DNA from: an uncultured Bacteroides sp.
GTDB lineage: Bacteria; Bacteroidota; Bacteroidia; Bacteroidales; Bacteroidaceae
Direction: 5' to 3'
Length of the DNA: 64,000 nucleotides
Assembly (NCBI GenBank): GCA_900755095.1
Contig: CAAEFE010000095.1
Location: forward strand, 62,001-126,000
Positions 62,719 to 64,000 of this stretch are shown here, piece after piece. Below the pieces are notes generated by a model. That model saw nothing but the letters and a program-made list of their open reading frames with translations. It searched no databases and had not been told where the DNA came from. Numbering within the stretch: position 1 is the first letter of the stretch; each line of letters begins with the position of its first letter. The translations under genes were made by a program, and so were the position numbers.

Positions 62719-63318
62719 CTAATACTGATTATAATGTATCTTTTTCTCGTCAAATTTCTGTTTCGGGTTCTCTTTTGTAGCCGGATAGCCAAAAGGAATG
62801 ACACAAAGCGGAAGAATATTATCGGGCAGGTTAGTATATTTACGCACTACTTGCATACGGTCTTCATAAGGATAGGCCGCTGTCCATACAGCACCCAATC
62901 CCAGACTTTCAGCAGCCAACAAAATATTCTGTGCTGCTGCGGAACAGTCTAAATACCAATATGACGAGCGTACTGAATCTCCACAGACAATGATGGCGTT
63001 ACGGGCCTGCGTCAGCATTTTGGCATAAGGAAGTGCTGCTGCCATTGAATCTAGTTTGGCACGATCAGATACTACCACAAATTCCCATGGACGGATATCC
63101 CTACCCGTAGGAGCAGCCATTCCGGCACGAAGCATCAAGTCGATTTTCTCTTTCTCTACTCCTTTATTCAGATAAGCACGCACACTTTTGCGCTCGAAAA
63201 TATTATCCAACACAGCATTTCCGGTTCCGGATGTTCCTTTTTCTTCTTTTGCAGAAGAACAGGAGGTCATAGCAGTGACTGCTACAATCAGACATAAGAA
63301 AGAGAAAATCTTTTTCAT
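62719..63318 (-). CDS. Nitroreductase-family lipoprotein
   Basis: The protein of 199 residues has a lipobox MTSC (Cys20). The nitroreductase domain has the FMN-binding ERKSVRAY, AGMAAPTGRDIRPWEFVVV, YWYLDCSAAAQNILLAAESLGLGAVWTA and PLCVIPFGYP motifs. It is close to ordinary bacterial nitroreductases, yet carries an export signal, so it probably works on the outer face of the inner membrane or in the periplasm. The substrate and electron donor are unknown. It starts 11 nt after metH. Confidence 0.85.
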   Translation of the reverse strand: MKKIFSFLCLIVAVTAMTSCSSAKEEKGTSGTGNAVLDNIFERKSVRAYLNKGVEKEKIDLMLRAGMAAPTGRDIRPWEFVVVSDRAKLDSMAAALPYAKMLTQARNAIIVCGDSVRSSYWYLDCSAAAQNILLAAESLGLGAVWTAAYPYEDRMQVVRKYTNLPDNILPLCVIPFGYPATKENPKQKFDEKKIHYNQY

Positions 63319-63329
63319 TGTGACAATAT

Positions 63330-64000
63330 TTAAAACAGGTTCAACTTATTTTTCTGTGCTTCTTCCAACGAAACAGTTTCACGCTTCATCAGCCCACTCT
63401 TTTCACGAAGCGCTTGATATTCTGCCTCCAATTCATTCACCAGCTCGGCTTTTGCCTGCGGGTTGAGCAATTTGGAAGCGACACTTGCATTTTGGGAAGC
63501 ATCTTTCAGGTGTACTACCGGAGCATGATAAACAGGAGCAATCTTTAATGCCGTATGCATCTTCGATGTAGTGGCTCCACCAATCAAAAGAGGAATATCC
63601 AAACCTGCTTTTTCAAGTTCAACAGCCACGTGAGCCATTTCTTCCAAAGATGGAGTAATCAGTCCACTCAACCCGATCATATCTACCTTTTCTTCAATAG
63701 CACGCTGAACGATGGTTTCTGCAGGAACCATTACTCCTAAATCTACAATATCATAACCATTGCAGGCCATCACTACAGCTACAATGTTTTTTCCGATGTC
63801 GTGCACATCCCCCTTTACAGTTGCCAGTAGCACTTTACCTGCCGAAGCACTTCCTTCCACTTTTTCCGATTCAATGATCGGTTGCAAGATAGCTACGGCT
63901 TTCTTCATGGTGCGGGCAGTCTTCACAACCTGGGGAAGAAACATCTTACCGGCACCAAACAGTTCACCAACATGGTTCATTCCATCCATCAGCGGTCCTT
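63330..64000 (-). CDS. metH: Cobalamin-dependent methionine synthase, C-terminal part ending after the B12 domain
   Basis: The visible 222 residues are the helical cap ([20 protein letters not shown]) and cobalamin-binding domain, with GDVHDIGKN supplying the cobalt-ligand His, and [13 protein letters not shown] and [13 protein letters not shown]. MetH transfers a methyl group from methyltetrahydrofolate through B12 to homocysteine. The protein stops at [13 protein letters not shown], the linker that in E. coli leads to the S-adenosylmethionine-dependent reactivation domain, so that domain is absent. The gene enters from beyond base 64000; the folate and homocysteine domains are not seen. A nitroreductase gene follows after 11 nt. 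Confidence 0.92.
   Translation of the reverse strand, partial: GPLMDGMNHVGELFGAGKMFLPQVVKTARTMKKAVAILQPIIESEKVEGSASAGKVLLATVKGDVHDIGKNIVAVVMACNGYDIVDLGVMVPAETIVQRAIEEKVDMIGLSGLITPSLEEMAHVAVELEKAGLDIPLLIGGATTSKMHTALKIAPVYHAPVVHLKDASQNASVASKLLNPQAKAELVNELEAEYQALREKSGLMKRETVSLEEAQKNKLNLF

Noticed and set aside
1..64000. CRISPR arrays, tRNA or rRNA genes, insertion sequences, integrases
   Set aside because: No regularly spaced repeats, cloverleaf with CCA-type ends, rRNA stretches or transposase-like proteins were seen.

Overview
The window is a chromosomal segment of a Bacteroides species. I infer this from two SusC/SusD outer-membrane pairs, many lipoproteins with Bacteroidetes-type lipoboxes, an ECF-sigma/FecR pair, an anaerobic sulfatase-maturating enzyme of ChuR type, low GC, and repeated promoters of the Bacteroides form TTTG-N(18-20)-TAnnTTTG. 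The species cannot be fixed from sequence reading alone. I saw no phage, insertion sequence, CRISPR array, rRNA or tRNA. About 50 protein genes are supported, all tightly packed.

Layout. 1-5.8 kb: the 5' end of an SbcD-type nuclease, a PlsC acyltransferase, an unrecognised protein, a lipoprotein/TPR-regulator pair and the radical-SAM sulfatase maturase chuR. 5.8-10.1 kb: two abutting S46 dipeptidyl-peptidases. Their specificity residues (Gly versus Arg, 18 residues after the catalytic Ser) mark them as DPP7-like and DPP11-like. 10.2-14.3 kb: an orphan HicB-like protein, a glycosyltransferase, a cytoplasmic and an exported thioredoxin, an exported nitroreductase, and a PerR-like regulator with reverse rubrerythrin.

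14.5-29.2 kb: a nine-gene minus-strand operon (SusC, SusD, a small surface lipoprotein, a BACON lipoprotein, two leucine-rich-repeat lipoproteins, a subtilisin-like lipoprotein, DUF1573, a small lipoprotein). It has no glycoside hydrolase, so peptides or proteins are its likely substrate. 29.9-37.7 kb: NAD synthetase, an exported tyrosine phosphatase, and hisG-hisD-hisC-hisB. The his operon is preceded by a short leader peptide with five consecutive His codons and an intrinsic terminator, which is a histidine attenuator; a thioesterase lies upstream. 37.7-42.3 kb: a fimbrillin-like lipoprotein, a DUF2490 porin-like protein and an AAA/PD-(D/E)XK protein.

42.4-55.4 kb: a second carbohydrate-enzyme-free Sus locus. 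An ECF sigma factor and FecR anti-sigma precede SusC (with the STN signalling domain), SusD, a fibronectin/PKD/PQQ-propeller lipoprotein, an exported xylose-isomerase-like TIM barrel, a metallo-beta-lactamase-fold lipoprotein, an exported glycerophosphodiester phosphodiesterase and a glycerol-3-phosphate-type transporter. Together they suggest a surface-to-cytoplasm route for glycerophosphodiesters, and this is the best candidate here for an undescribed system. 55.6-64 kb: pirin, DsbD, a Dabb protein, uridine kinase, the MltF-like lytic transglycosylase, a sodium:solute symporter with an overlapping 41-residue membrane partner, a nitroreductase lipoprotein, and the 3' end of metH, which stops right after the cobalamin domain.
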